This document shows, piece by piece, positions 15,079 through 24,107 of a stretch of 33,787 bases of DNA. Numbering within the stretch: position 1 is the stretch's first letter; every line of letters begins with the position of its first letter. The notes under the pieces are model-generated. The model saw only the letters and a program-made list of their open reading frames with translations, ran no database searches and was not told where the DNA came from. Source of the stretch: Paenarthrobacter sp. Z7-10 (lineage in GTDB: Bacteria; Actinomycetota; Actinomycetes; Actinomycetales; Micrococcaceae). The stretch is from assembly GCF_026932795.1 (NCBI RefSeq), contig NZ_JADPVH010000044.1:1-33787 (forward strand), written 5' to 3'. The translations under genes and the position numbers were made by a program.

Positions 15079-16317
15079 GTGCAGCCGATCCGACGCATCG
15101 CCATGTTGTCGCTGCACACCTCTCCCCTGGAGCAGCCCGGCGGAGGTGACGCTGGAGGCATGAATGTTTATGTCCGGGCGCTTGCACGCGAACTGGCCGC
15201 GGCCGGCGTCGAAGTTGAAATTTTCACCCGCAGCACGCGGCCAGGACAGCCCGCCGTCGAGGAACTGAGTGAGGGCGTGCTGGTCCGGCACATCGCGGCC
15301 GGACCAGCCGGCAAAGTGGCGAAAGAGCAACTGCCGCGGCTGGTGGACGACCTTGCCAAGGGCATTGGTACCGTGTTGGGCGGTTCAACCCGCAACCGTT
15401 TCGACGCTATTCATTCGCATTACTGGGTTTCCGGGATGGTTGGACTTCTGCTGGCCCGGGACTGGCAGCTGCCGCTGGTGCACACCATGCACACCATGGC
15501 CAAGGTGAAAAATCACCACCGCTCCTCCGGCCAGAGCGAGGAGCCGGGCGCCCGAGAGGACGGAGAGCAGCGCATAGTCCGCGATGCCAGCCGGCTTATC
15601 GCGAACACTGCTGCCGAAGCGGCCGAGCTGGAGAGCCATTATCACGGCCGTCCGCAGCGGATCGACGTAATTTCGCCAGGCGTGGACCTCGCCATCTTCC
15701 ATCCTGGTTCCCGGGACGGTTCCCGCCGCCAGCTGGGCATCAACCCTGGTGTTTTCCATGTGGTCTTCGCCGGCCGCCTGCAGCGGCTCAAGGGTCCGCA
15801 CGTGCTGGTCAAGGCGGCGGCCCTGCTGAGCCGGAAACGTCCGGACATCCGGCTGCGCGTCAGCATCATCGGATCACCCAGCGGCGCGGAAAAATATGAC
15901 CTCCCGCGGCTGATCCTCGAACATGGCCTGGAGCACGTCGTGACGCTGGTTCCTCCGATGGCTGCCAGGCAGCTGGCGGACTGGTACCGGTCGGCGGACG
16001 TGGTCGCGATGCCGTCGTCGAGCGAATCCTTTGGCCTCGTGGCTCTGGAAGCCGAAGCCTGCGGAACGCCGGTCCTCGCCACCCGCGTGGGCGGACTACC
16101 CAGCGCCGTCAGGGACACCGTTACCGGAGTGCTGGTCGACGGGCGGGACCCTCAGGACTGGGCGAAGGCTCTTGGCACCCTGCACGACGAGCCACGGGAA
16201 CGTGCGGACCTCGGCCTGGCCGCGGCACGCTTCGCACAGGACTTCGGCTGGGAACACACGGCCCGGCGCACTCTCGCCAGCTACGACCGCGCCATCGCCG
16301 GCCCTCACATCCCCTAA
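15079..16317 (+). CDS. mshA: D-inositol-3-phosphate glycosyltransferase MshA (mycothiol biosynthesis)
   Basis: A 412-residue GT4-family, GT-B fold enzyme that transfers GlcNAc from UDP-GlcNAc to 1D-myo-inositol 3-phosphate, the first step of mycothiol synthesis. MshA features: LSLHTSPLEQPGGGDAGGMN in the N-terminal acceptor domain, IHSHYWVSG and HTMHTMAKVKN at about 111-145, the nucleotide-sugar site GRLQRLKG at about 232-239, and the GT4 E-x7-E motif SESFGLVALEAE with E316 and E324. The start is GTG 15079 with GAAGGGAGC upstream. UDP-GlcNAc for this reaction comes through GlmS and GlmM, both encoded in the window. It ends in the nested hairpin at 16324. Confidence 0.94.
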   Translation: MQPIRRIAMLSLHTSPLEQPGGGDAGGMNVYVRALARELAAAGVEVEIFTRSTRPGQPAVEELSEGVLVRHIAAGPAGKVAKEQLPRLVDDLAKGIGTVLGGSTRNRFDAIHSHYWVSGMVGLLLARDWQLPLVHTMHTMAKVKNHHRSSGQSEEPGAREDGEQRIVRDASRLIANTAAEAAELESHYHGRPQRIDVISPGVDLAIFHPGSRDGSRRQLGINPGVFHVVFAGRLQRLKGPHVLVKAAALLSRKRPDIRLRVSIIGSPSGAEKYDLPRLILEHGLEHVVTLVPPMAARQLADWYRSADVVAMPSSSESFGLVALEAEACGTPVLATRVGGLPSAVRDTVTGVLVDGRDPQDWAKALGTLHDEPRERADLGLAAARFAQDFGWEHTARRTLASYDRAIAGPHIP

Positions 16318-16323
16318 CCCCTC

Positions 16324-16380
16324 CGCGCCGAACCCCAGCAGAATCGCTGGGGTTCGGCGGGGTTGCTGGGGTTTGGCGCG
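16324..16380. terminator. Nested, mutually exclusive hairpin terminator between mshA and the aldo/keto reductase gene
   Basis: The left arm (16326-16339) pairs perfectly with 16346-16359 in a 14-bp stem with a 6-nt loop. The same left arm, extended to 16324-16339, can instead pair with 16365-16380 over 16 bp with one G-U pair on the plus-strand RNA. The convergent genes stop at 16317 and 16386, so it probably terminates both. Confidence 0.75.
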
Positions 16381-16385
16381 TCCGG

Positions 16386-17432
16386 TTAGGGCTGGGCCCA
16401 GAGGTTGATGTCGGACTCGACCGCGAACTCGTCGATGGCGGTGAGCTCATCGGAGCTGAAGCCGAGGTTGTTGACGGCCGAGAGCGTGTCCTCCAGCTGG
16501 CGGACACTGGAGGCACCGATGAGCGCCGAGGTCACCGCGGAACCCCTCGGCTGGTCCCGCAGGATCCACGCAACCGCCATCTGAGCCAGCGTCTGCCCTC
16601 GCCCGGCGGCGATCTGGTTCAGGCCACGGACACGATTCATCTTTTCCTCGGTCAGTGCCTCTTCGGAAAGGAAACGCTCCTTGGCGGCGCGTGAATCCGC
16701 CGGCACACCCTTAAGGTAGCGGTCCGTCAACATACCCTGGGCCAGCGGAGAGAAGGCGATGGATCCCGCCCCCACCTTCTCCAGCGCCTCATACAGGTTC
16801 GGCGAGCCGTTTTCTGTCCAGCGGTTAAGCATTGAGTAGGACGGCTGGTGAATCAGCAGCGGCGTGCCGAGGTCGTTCAGGATCCGGGCGGCCTCCAGCG
16901 TCTGCTCGGGCGTATAGGAGGAGATCCCGGCGTAGAGTGCCTTGCCGGATCGGACCGCCGTATCCAAGGCGCCCATCGTTTCTTCCATCGGGGTCTCCGG
17001 ATCCGGCCGATGGCTGTAGAAGATGTCAACATAGTCCAGTCCCATCCGCTGCAGCGAGGCATCCAGGCTGGAGAGCATGTACTTGCGGGATCCCCACTCC
17101 CCATACGGCCCGGGCCACATGTAGTAGCCGGCCTTCGTGGATATAACCAGCTCATCCCGGTACGCCCCCAAGCCGTCCTTGAGGTGCCGCCCGAAGTTCG
17201 TTTCCGCCGAGCCGTCCGGGGGCCCGTAATTGTTCGCCAGGTCAAAGTGGTTCACGCCCAGGTCGAAGGCGCGGCGCAGAATGGCCTGCTGCTCCTCGAA
17301 GCGTTTGTCGTCTCCGAAGTTGTGCCAAAGTCCCAGCGAAACGGCCGGCAGTTTCAGGCCGCTGCGTCCCACCCGGCGGTACGGCATCGATTCATAACGG
17401 TTCTCAGCTGCGCTAAAGGTCATGTTCGCCAT
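16386..17432 (-). CDS. mgrA: Aldo/keto reductase, L-glyceraldehyde 3-phosphate reductase type (YghZ/MgrA-like)
   Basis: A 348-residue TIM-barrel NADPH-dependent reductase. The catalytic tetrad is visible: D64 and Y69 in FDLANNYGPP, K100 in ISTKAGY and H141 in YSHR. Long stretches match E. coli YghZ (SLGLWHNFG, STKAGYYMWPGPYG, YVDIFYSHR, LIHQPSYSMLNRW, LIGAS), which reduces L-glyceraldehyde 3-phosphate and methylglyoxal, so detoxification of reactive aldehydes is likely. ATG 17432 has GGAAG upstream and lies 17 bp after treZ, so it is probably the last gene of the trehalose operon; ATG 17423 is an alternative start. Confidence 0.9.
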   Translation of the reverse strand: MANMTFSAAENRYESMPYRRVGRSGLKLPAVSLGLWHNFGDDKRFEEQQAILRRAFDLGVNHFDLANNYGPPDGSAETNFGRHLKDGLGAYRDELVISTKAGYYMWPGPYGEWGSRKYMLSSLDASLQRMGLDYVDIFYSHRPDPETPMEETMGALDTAVRSGKALYAGISSYTPEQTLEAARILNDLGTPLLIHQPSYSMLNRWTENGSPNLYEALEKVGAGSIAFSPLAQGMLTDRYLKGVPADSRAAKERFLSEEALTEEKMNRVRGLNQIAAGRGQTLAQMAVAWILRDQPRGSAVTSALIGASSVRQLEDTLSAVNNLGFSSDELTAIDEFAVESDINLWAQP

Positions 17433-17449
17433 TGTGCCACTTCCGCCGG

Positions 17450-19261
17450 TCAGTCCCGCAGCACCGCTGCGGACCAGGCCGGCAGCAGCACTCCGTCGCC
17501 GTCGTGGCCAACGCCGTCGGCTGTGGCCAGCAGGACGGAGGAGTAACCGGCTGGAATCCTGCGCGGCTGGTCCGAGAAATTAAAGGCGACGCTGATGCCG
17601 CCGCCCGAATCTCCCCGGTGCAGCACCAGCCAGCGCTCCGGTTCGGAGTATTCGACGCCGACGGCGGCAAATGACGGAGCGGTCAGCTCCGGTGTGCTTC
17701 GGCGCAGCGCCAGCAGCTCCCGGTAGAGGGCCAACAGCCGGCCTTGTTCCTCTCCGGCAGCTTCGCTCCAGTCCAGTTTGGAGCGCCGGAAGGTTTCGGG
17801 GTCCTGCGGATCCGGCACGACGGCGGGATCCCAGCCCATGCGGGCGAACTCAGCGATCCGTCCCTCCGCCGTCGCCTTGCCGAGCTCGGGCTCGGGATGG
17901 GAGGTGAAAAACTGCCAGGGCGTCCGGGCGCCGTATTCCTCCCCCATGAACAGCATTGGAGTGAAGGGCGAGGCGAGGTTCAGCACCGCCGCGAGCGCCA
18001 GATGATTGTAGTCCAACGTTGCGCTGAGTCTGTCCCCGGTGGCCCGATTGCCGATCTGGTCATGGTTCTGGATGCAGACCACCAGCTGCCAGGTCTGCTG
18101 GTGCAGCAGGTCCAGCGGCCGGCCGTGGTGCCGGCCGCGGAAGCTGGAGTAGGAACCGTCGTGGTAAAAACCCTTGCTCAACACCTTCGCCAGTGCCCCG
18201 ATGGAGGCGAAATCCGCGTAATATCCCTCTGTTTCCCCTGTCACGTTGACGTGGGCCGCGTGATGGAAGTCATCGCTCCACTGCGCGCTTAGCCCCAAAC
18301 CGTGAGCCGGACGGGGGCGGATCAGCGACGGATCATTGAGGTCCGATTCGGCCACCAGGAACAATGGTTTGCCCAGCCGGACCGCGAGGGCGTCCGTGGC
18401 GGTGGCCAGCTCCTCCAGGATGTGCACCGCCCGGGTGTCCCGCAGGGCGTGAACGGCATCCAGCCGCAGCCCATCGACGTGGAAATCACGGAACCACATC
18501 AGCGCGTTATCCACGATGTAACGGCGCACCTCATCGGAGTCCGGACCGTCCAGGTTAAGCGAGTCGCCCCACGTGTTGGCGGAGCCCTGCGTCAGGTACG
18601 GACCAAAGCGCGGCAGATAGTTACCGCTTGGACCCAGATGGTTGTACACTACGTCCTGGATGACGCCCAGCCCGCGCTGATGCGCCGCGTCCACCAGCCG
18701 CTGGTAGGCTTCCGGGCCGCCGTACTCCTCCTGCACGGCGTACCAGAGCACCCCGTCGTAGCCCCAGTTGTGCGTGCCGTTGAAGGCGTTGACCGGCAGC
18801 AGTTCGATGAAATCCACGCCCAGGTCCACCAGATAGTCCAGCTTCGCCACCGCGGCATCGAGGGTTCCCGCCGGGGTGAAGGTGCCAATGTGCAGTTCGT
18901 AGATCGAGCCGCCGGCCAGCGGCCTGCCGGTCCATTTCCGGTCCCCCCAGAGGTAGCCGCCGGAATCGAAGGTCCTCGACAGCCCATGCACACCGTGCGG
19001 TTGACGGCGGGACCGCGGATCCGGAAGCGGCTCCTGCGAGCCGTCCAGCAGATAACCGTAGTCCACCTCGGCGCCGGACGGCGCGCCGCCCTTGGCCGAA
19101 CCGCCGCTGGCCGAACCGCCGCCGGCCGAGCCGTCCTGCAGTCCCCACCAGCCGCCGTCGAGCCGGTCCATCGGTAGGGTTTGCCCGTCGGCCAGCACGG
19201 CAACGGTGTCAGCGTCCGGAGCCCAGACGTCGAAGCGGCTCATGATCTCCCTGCGGCTCAT
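17450..19261 (-). CDS. treZ: Malto-oligosyltrehalose trehalohydrolase TreZ
   Basis: A 603-residue GH13 enzyme that releases trehalose from maltooligosyl-trehalose made by TreY. An N-terminal beta domain ([13 protein letters not shown]) precedes the TIM barrel with nucleophile D268 ([11 protein letters not shown]), acid/base E305 (LVAESDLND) and third Asp D401 (QNHDQIGNR). A Gly/Ser/Ala-rich insert at about 43-62 is encoded by 15-bp repeats at 19091-19135. ATG 19261 overlaps the treY stop as ATGA; a second ATG at 19243 has its own AGGGAG site, because the ribosome site and start appear duplicated there, so either start may be used. Confidence 0.95.
   Translation of the reverse strand: MSRREIMSRFDVWAPDADTVAVLADGQTLPMDRLDGGWWGLQDGSAGGGSASGGSAKGGAPSGAEVDYGYLLDGSQEPLPDPRSRRQPHGVHGLSRTFDSGGYLWGDRKWTGRPLAGGSIYELHIGTFTPAGTLDAAVAKLDYLVDLGVDFIELLPVNAFNGTHNWGYDGVLWYAVQEEYGGPEAYQRLVDAAHQRGLGVIQDVVYNHLGPSGNYLPRFGPYLTQGSANTWGDSLNLDGPDSDEVRRYIVDNALMWFRDFHVDGLRLDAVHALRDTRAVHILEELATATDALAVRLGKPLFLVAESDLNDPSLIRPRPAHGLGLSAQWSDDFHHAAHVNVTGETEGYYADFASIGALAKVLSKGFYHDGSYSSFRGRHHGRPLDLLHQQTWQLVVCIQNHDQIGNRATGDRLSATLDYNHLALAAVLNLASPFTPMLFMGEEYGARTPWQFFTSHPEPELGKATAEGRIAEFARMGWDPAVVPDPQDPETFRRSKLDWSEAAGEEQGRLLALYRELLALRRSTPELTAPSFAAVGVEYSEPERWLVLHRGDSGGGISVAFNFSDQPRRIPAGYSSVLLATADGVGHDGDGVLLPAWSAAVLRD
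19091..19135. repeat. 15-bp tandem repeat x3 inside treZ
   Basis: TGGCCGAACCGCCGC occurs at 19091-19105 and 19106-19120 without mismatch, followed by a diverged third unit at 19121-19135. It encodes the GGSA-type linker in the N-terminal domain of TreZ and keeps the frame. Confidence 0.85.
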
Positions 19262-21723
19262 CGTTCTCCCTCATCAGTTCCGTAAACCAGCAGCGCCACC
19301 GGATAATCGGTTAGGATCGTCTGCACTTCGGCTCGGCCGGCCGGGTGCCGACGCCCGGTCAGCACATCGGTAGCAGGCTGCAGCAGTTCGATGGCGGTCT
19401 CCCGCCAGCCGCCGGCGTCCGCCAACCGCCCGGACAGCCGGGTGGCCAGCGTGAGCGCTCCGCCGCGGTCGAAGCCAATCAGGTGCTCAGCGGCCGGCCC
19501 CGATGCCTGCACCGGCCGATAGCCGGAAAAGAGCTCCGGACGGGTCCGCCGGAGCCGCAGTGCAGTGGCGGTCACCAGCAGTTTGGTGTCCTCGGCATCC
19601 GCAGCGGGCCGCTCGCCGCCGTCAAGGCCGCTCAGCAGGCGCTGCCGCAGCGCAAAGTCCACCTCCCGCCGGTTGTCCGGATCGGTGAGGGACTGCTCCC
19701 ACAACTCACTGCCCTGATACACGTCCGGCACACCGGGAATCGTCAGCTGCACCAGCTTGGCGCCCAGCGAATTAGCCGTCCAGGACGGCCGGGTCCGCGC
19801 CACGAAATCGGTCAGCAACCCGGCAATTTCCGGCTGCCCGTAGACGGCGTCCACCAACTGGGTCAGACTCTGCTCAAAAGCCTCATCCGGATCGGTCCAG
19901 GTGGTCGAGTTACCCGCTTCACGCGCCGCTTTTTGGGCGTAGCCGAGCAGCCGATCCCGATTCAGCGGCCAGGCCCCGACTATGGATTGCCAGAGCAGAT
20001 TCTCCAGCGGTCCGTCCGGCAGGGGGGCCAACTGCCGCAGCCGGGTCAGCAGTTCCTCCCACTGCTCCGGCGCCTCGGCCAGGACCGAAATCCGGGCCCG
20101 GGTGTCCTCGCCGCGCTTCGTGTCGTGCGTGCTGAGCGTGTTCATGGTCAGCGGCTCACGCTCCTGGCGCTCGGCCATAAACCGGTGGAAGTCCGCTGCG
20201 CTGACGGACCACTGCGCCGGATCCGCTCCCACCTCGGTCAGCGAGGTGAGCCGGGTGTAACGGTAAAAGGCACAATCCTCCACGCCCTTGGCCATCACCA
20301 TGCCGGAGGTCTGCTGGAACCGCACTGAGAGTTCCAGCGCCACCGGATCCTTCCCTGCCAGCAGCGGGAGCAGAAGCTCCACCGCGGTCTTCAGTTCCGG
20401 ACGACGGCGGCATGCGGCCGCCGCTGCCGTCTCCAGTTCGGAGCGGCCGAAGGGGAGATAGCTGCGGTAGACATCGAAGCTGCTGATCAGCTCCGCCAGT
20501 GCATCCACCGCCACGTCCTGGGCGATTGGTGTGCCACCCGGAATCAGCCGGGCCAGGCGCCGGACCTCCGAGTTCAGGATTCCGTCCGCCACGGCACGTT
20601 TGGTGCCGTGGATCAGCTTCGAATAGTCACACGCAGCGCCGTTGCGCAACCGGGTGTCCAGAGCGGTCAGCGCCTCCTCGCCCTGTGGGTCGACGAAGAG
20701 CCGATCCAGCTGAGCCAGCGCGTCGTATCCGGTAGTGCCCTCGCAGCCGAAGTCCGCGGGCATCCGTTCCCCCGGTTCCAGGATCTTCTCCACCAGCAGG
20801 TACGCGCCGCCGGAGGCTGCTTTGAGCCGTTCCAGATAGCCGGCAGGGTCGGCCAAACCGTCCGGATGGTCCACGCGCAGGCCATTCACCCAGCCCTGCT
20901 CGACCCAGCGCAGGATCTGTGCGTGCGATTCATCAAAGACCCATGGCACTTCCACCCGGATGCCGGCCAGCGTGTTGACCGCAAAAAACCGGCGATAGTT
21001 CAGGTCATAATCGGCGCGGCGCCAGTCCACCAGTTCGTAGTGCTGGCGCCCGTGCACCAGCCGTGCCCAACTCCCGCCACCGCCGCCGCCACCGCCGCCA
21101 CCGCCGCCGCCGCCACTGCCGCTGCCACTGCCACTGCCACTGCCACCGTCGCCGCCGCCGCCGTCGCCGTCGCCGGAAGTTTCCGCCGCGGATGCCGGGG
21201 CGTCCTCGAAGGTCCCGGGCGCCAACGGAAAACGGTGGTCGTAGTAGTGCAGCTCCGCCTCGCCGGATGGGCCGGACAGCACCACCTGCAACTGGTCAAG
21301 GTCATCGGCCGAGCCCAGCACCGGGAGCCGGACTTTTCCCCCACCGGCATCCCATTCCACGTCAAAGGCTTCCGCGTACCTGGACCCGCGGCCCTCCTTG
21401 AGCAGCGACCACCACCAAGGATTCTGTGCCGGGGTGGCGACTCCCATGTGGTTGGGCACAATATCGAGCAGGATTCCCATCCCGGCCCCATGCGCCGCAT
21501 CCGCGAGGGCCGCCAACTCCTCTTCGCCTCCCCGCGCCGGGTCCAGGAGGGAGGGATCCACCACGTCATAGCCGTGGTCGGATCCTTCCTCGGCCTTGAG
21601 CAGCGGCGAAAGATAGAGCCAGTCCACCCCCAACGCCGCCAGGTAGGGCACCTGCTTCGCCGCATCGGCAAGGGTGAAGTCGGACCGGATCTGCAGCCGG
21701 TAGGTCGAGGCGGGCGTTTTCAT
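19258..21723 (-). CDS. treY: Maltooligosyl trehalose synthase TreY
   Basis: An 821-residue GH13 enzyme that turns the reducing-end alpha-1,4 bond of maltodextrins into the alpha,alpha-1,1 bond of trehalose. Family features: [13 protein letters not shown] at the N-terminus, [10 protein letters not shown] at about 86-95, nucleophile D285 in GLRVDHPDG, acid E312 in LLVEKIL, and [18 protein letters not shown]. The insert at about 181-217 is almost pure Gly/Ser/Asp, coded by a trinucleotide- and hexanucleotide-like tract at 21073-21175; typical TreY proteins have a much shorter loop there. ATG 21723 has AAGGAGATG upstream. It lies between treX and treZ in the classical order. Confidence 0.95.
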   Translation of the reverse strand: MKTPASTYRLQIRSDFTLADAAKQVPYLAALGVDWLYLSPLLKAEEGSDHGYDVVDPSLLDPARGGEEELAALADAAHGAGMGILLDIVPNHMGVATPAQNPWWWSLLKEGRGSRYAEAFDVEWDAGGGKVRLPVLGSADDLDQLQVVLSGPSGEAELHYYDHRFPLAPGTFEDAPASAAETSGDGDGGGGDGGSGSGSGSGSGGGGGGGGGGGGGGSWARLVHGRQHYELVDWRRADYDLNYRRFFAVNTLAGIRVEVPWVFDESHAQILRWVEQGWVNGLRVDHPDGLADPAGYLERLKAASGGAYLLVEKILEPGERMPADFGCEGTTGYDALAQLDRLFVDPQGEEALTALDTRLRNGAACDYSKLIHGTKRAVADGILNSEVRRLARLIPGGTPIAQDVAVDALAELISSFDVYRSYLPFGRSELETAAAAACRRRPELKTAVELLLPLLAGKDPVALELSVRFQQTSGMVMAKGVEDCAFYRYTRLTSLTEVGADPAQWSVSAADFHRFMAERQEREPLTMNTLSTHDTKRGEDTRARISVLAEAPEQWEELLTRLRQLAPLPDGPLENLLWQSIVGAWPLNRDRLLGYAQKAAREAGNSTTWTDPDEAFEQSLTQLVDAVYGQPEIAGLLTDFVARTRPSWTANSLGAKLVQLTIPGVPDVYQGSELWEQSLTDPDNRREVDFALRQRLLSGLDGGERPAADAEDTKLLVTATALRLRRTRPELFSGYRPVQASGPAAEHLIGFDRGGALTLATRLSGRLADAGGWRETAIELLQPATDVLTGRRHPAGRAEVQTILTDYPVALLVYGTDEGER
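21073..21175. repeat. Simple-sequence (GCC/GCCACT) tract inside treY
   Basis: About 100 bp of the plus strand consist of CCGCCA, CCGCCG and CCACTG units. On the minus strand it encodes about 34 Gly, Ser and Asp residues in a row. The tract is in phase with codons, is likely to vary by slippage, and is a likely place for assembly errors. Confidence 0.85.
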
Positions 21724-21801
21724 GGCACATCTCCTTCAGGCAGGGGTGGACGCGGGCCAGGTAGAGGATCCGGGCGGTAGGCGGCGGTGCTGGCGGTGCT
21801 G

Positions 21802-24009
21802 CTAGGGCGCCGACACCGGCTCCCGCTCCGGCTCCGGCTCGTCATTGACGTCGGCGAGCACGGCCAGCGATGCGGCGACCGAATAATCCGGCTCCTCCAC
21901 TGGTCCGCTGTGGGCACGCAGCACCACCAGTGACTTAGCTGCCACCTCCAGTTTCGCCCCCGCATCCAGCGTCCGGTTGTCGCTGTTCTGACCTGCTGTG
22001 TCGATCGTGACATCCCACCGCGGTGCGAACTCCTTGCCCGGGATGGTGAATTCAACCGGTTCAACATAGGCGTTGAAATACAGCATGAAATTCACGTCGC
22101 TGATCCGGAGTCCGCGCGTGTCCACACCGCGGATGCCATCTCCGTTGAGGAAAACCCCTATCGAACGCCCAATCGAAGAGTCCCAGTCCTCCGGCAGCAT
22201 CTCGTTGCCGTCGGCATTGAGCCAGACGATGTCCTGGAGCTTCTCACCCTCACCGCGCCGCACCGGACGGCCGTCGAAGAAGCGGCTGCGCCGGAAGGTG
22301 GGGTGCTCATGCCGCAGCCGGTTGACGGCCGCGGTAAATTCCACCAGCGGCTGGTCCGCGGAGTCCCAGTGAATCCAGCTCAGCTCGGAGTCCTGGCAAT
22401 AGGTGTTGTTGTTCCCTTGCTGGGTCCGTCCCAACTCGTCCCCATGGAGCACCATGGGCACGCCCTGGGAAAGCAGCAAGGTGGCGATGAGATTTCGCTG
22501 CTGGCGCGCGCGGAGCGAGAGAATCTCCGGATCGTCGGTGGGACCTTCCGCACCGCAGTTCCAGGAGCGGTTGTGGGACTCGCCGTCGTTGTTGCCCTCC
22601 CCGTTGGCCTCGTTGTGCTTTTCGTTGTAGGACACGAGGTCCGAGATGGTGAATCCATCGTGTGCCGTGACGAAGTTGATGGAAGCTACCGGCCGGCGGC
22701 CGGAGTGCTCGTACAGATCCGAGGATCCCGTCAGCCGTGAGGCGAACTCGCCCAGGGTGGCGGGCTCGCCGCGCCAAAAGTCGCGGACGGTGTCGCGGTA
22801 CTTTCCGTTCCACTCGGTCCACTGCGGCGGGAAGTTACCCACCTGGTAACCGCCCGGACCGATGTCCCACGGCTCTGCAATCAGCTTCACCTGGGACACC
22901 ACAGGATCCTGCTGGATCAGTTCGAAGAATGTGGACAGCTTGTCCACGTCGTAAAATTCCCGGGCCAGCGTGGACGCAAGATCGAAACGGAAGCCGTCCA
23001 CATGCATCTCGGTTACCCAGTACCGCAGCGAATCCATCAGCAGCTGCAGTGCGTGCGGATTACGGACGTTGAGCGAATTTCCGGTCCCGGTGTAGTCCAT
23101 GTAGTGCTGTTCGTCGCCGTCCATAAGACGGTAGTACGCAGCGTTGTCGATGCCGCGGAAGGACAGCGTGGGGCCCAGATGGTTGCCCTCGGCGGTGTGG
23201 TTGTAGACCACATCGAGAATGACCTCAATGTCCGCCCGGTGCAGCGCCCGGACCATGGCCTTGAAGTCCTGCACCTGCTGGCCCAGGTCACCGGTGGAGG
23301 AGTACTCGTTGTGCGGAGCGAAGAAACCTATCGTGTTGTAGCCCCAGTAATTGGACAACCCCTGATCCAGCAGCGTGCTGTCCTGCACAAACTGGTGCAC
23401 CGGCATCAGCTCAATGGCTGTGATGCCCAGTTTCTTCAGGTGCTCAATCACCACCGGATGGGCCACACCGGCATAGGTTCCCCGCTGTTCTTCGGGTATC
23501 TCCTCGTGCAGCTTGGTCAGGCCCTTCACATGCGCCTCGTAAATGACCGAATCGTGATACGGCGTGCGCGGCAAGCGGTCACCATCCCAGTCAAAGAACG
23601 GGTTGATCACCACGCCGAGCATCATGTGCGGGGCGGAGTCGGCATCATTCTTCGAGTCCGGTTCACCCAGGTTGTAGGAGAACAGGGCAGGGTCCCAGTC
23701 AATCCCGCCGGCCACCGCCTTGGCATAGGGATCCAGCAGCAGTTTGTTGGGATTGCAGCGCTGACCCTGCGACGGATCGTAGGGTCCGTGGACGCGGTAG
23801 CCGTATTTCTGCCCGGGTTGGACCTGCGGCAGGTAACAGTGCCAGACGTAGCCGTCCACTTCCCTGACATCGACGCAGACCTCCTCGCCGGTGTCGTCAA
23901 AAAGGCACAGCTGGACGGATTCGGCGACTTCGCTGAAGATGGCGAAATTGGTTCCGTTTCCGTCAAACGTGGCCCCCAGCGGATAGGCATTACCCGGCCA
24001 AACTTCCAT
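21802..24009 (-). CDS. glgX: Glycogen debranching enzyme GlgX/TreX
   Basis: A 735-residue GH13 isoamylase-type enzyme that removes alpha-1,6 branches from glycogen, giving linear maltodextrins for TreY. An N-terminal carbohydrate-binding domain (about 6-110: WPGNAYPLGATFDGNGTNF) precedes the barrel with DVVYNHTAEG at about 266-275, nucleophile D343 (FRFDLAS), acid E379 (LIAEPWD) and D451 (TAHDGF). The last about 30 residues are Glu/Pro-rich. ATG 24009 has a GGAG site. As first gene of treX-treY-treZ it should be named for trehalose synthesis (treX); use in glycogen breakdown is equally possible. treY follows after 78 bp. Confidence 0.94.
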   Translation of the reverse strand: MEVWPGNAYPLGATFDGNGTNFAIFSEVAESVQLCLFDDTGEEVCVDVREVDGYVWHCYLPQVQPGQKYGYRVHGPYDPSQGQRCNPNKLLLDPYAKAVAGGIDWDPALFSYNLGEPDSKNDADSAPHMMLGVVINPFFDWDGDRLPRTPYHDSVIYEAHVKGLTKLHEEIPEEQRGTYAGVAHPVVIEHLKKLGITAIELMPVHQFVQDSTLLDQGLSNYWGYNTIGFFAPHNEYSSTGDLGQQVQDFKAMVRALHRADIEVILDVVYNHTAEGNHLGPTLSFRGIDNAAYYRLMDGDEQHYMDYTGTGNSLNVRNPHALQLLMDSLRYWVTEMHVDGFRFDLASTLAREFYDVDKLSTFFELIQQDPVVSQVKLIAEPWDIGPGGYQVGNFPPQWTEWNGKYRDTVRDFWRGEPATLGEFASRLTGSSDLYEHSGRRPVASINFVTAHDGFTISDLVSYNEKHNEANGEGNNDGESHNRSWNCGAEGPTDDPEILSLRARQQRNLIATLLLSQGVPMVLHGDELGRTQQGNNNTYCQDSELSWIHWDSADQPLVEFTAAVNRLRHEHPTFRRSRFFDGRPVRRGEGEKLQDIVWLNADGNEMLPEDWDSSIGRSIGVFLNGDGIRGVDTRGLRISDVNFMLYFNAYVEPVEFTIPGKEFAPRWDVTIDTAGQNSDNRTLDAGAKLEVAAKSLVVLRAHSGPVEEPDYSVAASLAVLADVNDEPEPEREPVSAP

Positions 24010-24107
24010 GTGCGCTCCATTTCAGACAGGTGCGAAGGCAAGTGCCAGCGCAAAACAACTGTTCCAAATACTAAGCCAACTGAGCGACATCCTCGCTACC
24101 GGACGAC

